Shown: positions 5,892 to 6,621 of the stretch, piece by piece
How the letters are laid out: each line of letters starts with the position of its first letter
Position numbering within the stretch: the stretch's first letter is position 1
From: Actinomycetales bacterium
Lineage (GTDB): Bacteria; Actinomycetota; Actinomycetes; Actinomycetales; Microbacteriaceae
Direction: 5' to 3'
Assembly: GCA_015655255.1 (NCBI GenBank)
Contig: JAATFJ010000253.1
Coordinates: forward strand, 1 to 6,621
DNA: 6,621 bases
Notes under the pieces: generated by a model
Database searches by the model: none
Told to the model about the DNA's origin: nothing
The model's input: only the letters and a program-made list of their open reading frames with translations
Program-made: the position numbers and the translations under genes

Positions 5892-6093
5892 GCAACGGAG
5901 AACGACATTAGAGGCCCCCTCGGCGCGCGGAGAATTCTCATGCCGATTCGGCACACACGGCCGAAAAGTGCGCTCCGGGGCCGTCGATGAGCGCACGGAG
6001 GAGACTCTGCAGAAGAGCCGCAGGGGAGGCCATCGAGGGAAGCCGTGCGGCCCGAATCCGGGCAATGTCTGACCCCCGGTGCACCCTGGACTC

Positions 6094-6621
6094 ATGGATA
6101 CAGCGCTGACCCTCGCCCTCGCCATCGGGGGGCTGCTTCTCGGCGCCCTCGTCGGCTGGTTCGCACACGCCTCCCGCAGTGCAGCAGAGGTCTCTCGGCT
6201 CGTCGCCGAGAACGCGGCGGTCCGCGACGACAGGGATCGCCAGTACGACCTCTATCGCGATGCCGTCGAGTACTCGCGCGCCGAGCAGCGCACGGCCGCC
6301 GAGCGCGCGCAGCAGCAGAACGCTGTCCTGACCGCACTCGCCCCCGTCCGCGAGACGCTGCAGCACATGCAGGAGAAGATCACGACGCTCGAACAGGACC
6401 GGCATCGTCAGTTCGGCACGCTCGCCGAGCAGCTGCGCCAGGCGCAGGCCTCGGATGAGGCACTGCGAGCGACGACGGAATCCCTTGCGGGGGCGCTCCG
6501 CTCGACTGCCACGCGCGGCGTGTGGGGCGAGACGCAGCTGAGACGCGTCGTCGAGGCGGCGGGGCTCACCCACCACGTCGACTTCGAGCTGCAGCCATCC
6601 CTCGACTCGGGTCGCCGGGGC
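6094..6621 (+). CDS. rmuC: DNA recombination protein RmuC, N-terminal part (runs off the window)
   Basis: The first 176 codons. RmuC proteins carry a membrane anchor, a long coiled coil and a nuclease-like domain, and limit rearrangement at inverted repeats in E. coli. Here residues 3-24 form the hydrophobic anchor (LTLALAIGGLLLGALVGWFA), residues about 27-135 are a Glu/Gln/Arg-rich coiled coil, and LRSTATRGVWGETQLRRVVE at 136-154 begins the RmuC domain with its hallmark WGE at 144-146. The ATG at 6094 is the first in-frame start and gives the expected anchor; no clear ribosome binding site precedes it. Transcribed divergently from the binding-protein fragment, 231 bp away. Confidence 0.92.
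   Translation, partial: MDTALTLALAIGGLLLGALVGWFAHASRSAAEVSRLVAENAAVRDDRDRQYDLYRDAVEYSRAEQRTAAERAQQQNAVLTALAPVRETLQHMQEKITTLEQDRHRQFGTLAEQLRQAQASDEALRATTESLAGALRSTATRGVWGETQLRRVVEAAGLTHHVDFELQPSLDSGRRG

Noticed and set aside
5863..5940. Lost N-terminal half of the binding protein hidden in another frame upstream
   Set aside because: Reading the minus strand upstream of 5862 shows no signal peptide, lipobox or first-lobe-like sequence in any frame; only a short 21-codon frame ending before the start.
6050..6063. Hairpin GCCCG-AATC-CGGGC upstream of rmuC as a regulatory element
   Set aside because: A five-bp GC stem is common by chance at this composition, and no promoter or T-tract gives it a role.
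5938..6576. 212-codon minus-strand frame opposite rmuC
   Set aside because: It lies antisense to the recognisable RmuC anchor, coiled coil and WGE motif and has no motif of its own.

Overview
The window reads as a high-GC actinobacterial chromosome, most likely Microbacteriaceae (Microbacterium-like). Grounds: strong G/C preference at third codon positions, frequent GTG starts, several promoters whose -10 box sits only 6-8 nt before the start codon (the leaderless arrangement common in Actinobacteria), and the sequence style of YchF, RmuC and the DnaQ-like exonuclease. The taxon is an inference from style, not a search result.

Left part (1-1717), a toxin-antitoxin island. A plus-strand gene enters from the left and ends at 117; its reading frame appears to shift near 66-80. 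It faces a minus-strand Phd/YefM-type antitoxin plus PIN-domain (VapC) toxin pair (861-170, 4-nt overlap). Upstream of that pair lies a 5-bp-arm palindrome between weak -35 and clear extended -10 elements. After about 215 bp with no recognisable gene comes a second module on the same strand: an intact MazF/PemK-like toxin (1456-1109) behind a ribbon-helix-helix antitoxin (1677-1446) that is broken by one extra base near 1653. An inverted repeat and a TATACT -10 box lie just upstream of it.

Middle part (1728-4101), housekeeping. A four-helix membrane protein of unknown function follows ychF, 18 bp behind it with a good ribosome binding site, so the two are probably one transcript. The divergent gap between ychF and a DEDDh 3'-5' exonuclease is unusual: C-rich runs (G-quadruplex potential on the ychF coding strand), a 13-bp unit repeated three times, and a 65-bp imperfect palindrome with near-perfect 15-bp ends.

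Right part (4117-6621). A minus-strand run reads, in transcription order: an N-terminally truncated periplasmic-binding-protein domain (5862-5410), a class I SAM-dependent methyltransferase overlapping it by 4 nt, then an XRE-cupin regulator. A possible Zur/Fur-like box lies 15 nt upstream of the truncated binding protein. rmuC starts at 6094 on the plus strand and runs off the right edge.

No tRNA, rRNA, CRISPR array or intact insertion sequence is visible. No stretch over 300 bp lacks a gene; the largest gaps are 862-1108 and 5863-6093. The most notable points are the broken antitoxin beside an intact toxin, the headless binding protein behind a candidate metalloregulator site, and the repeat-rich ychF/exonuclease gap. 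I did not find a convincing new multi-gene system.
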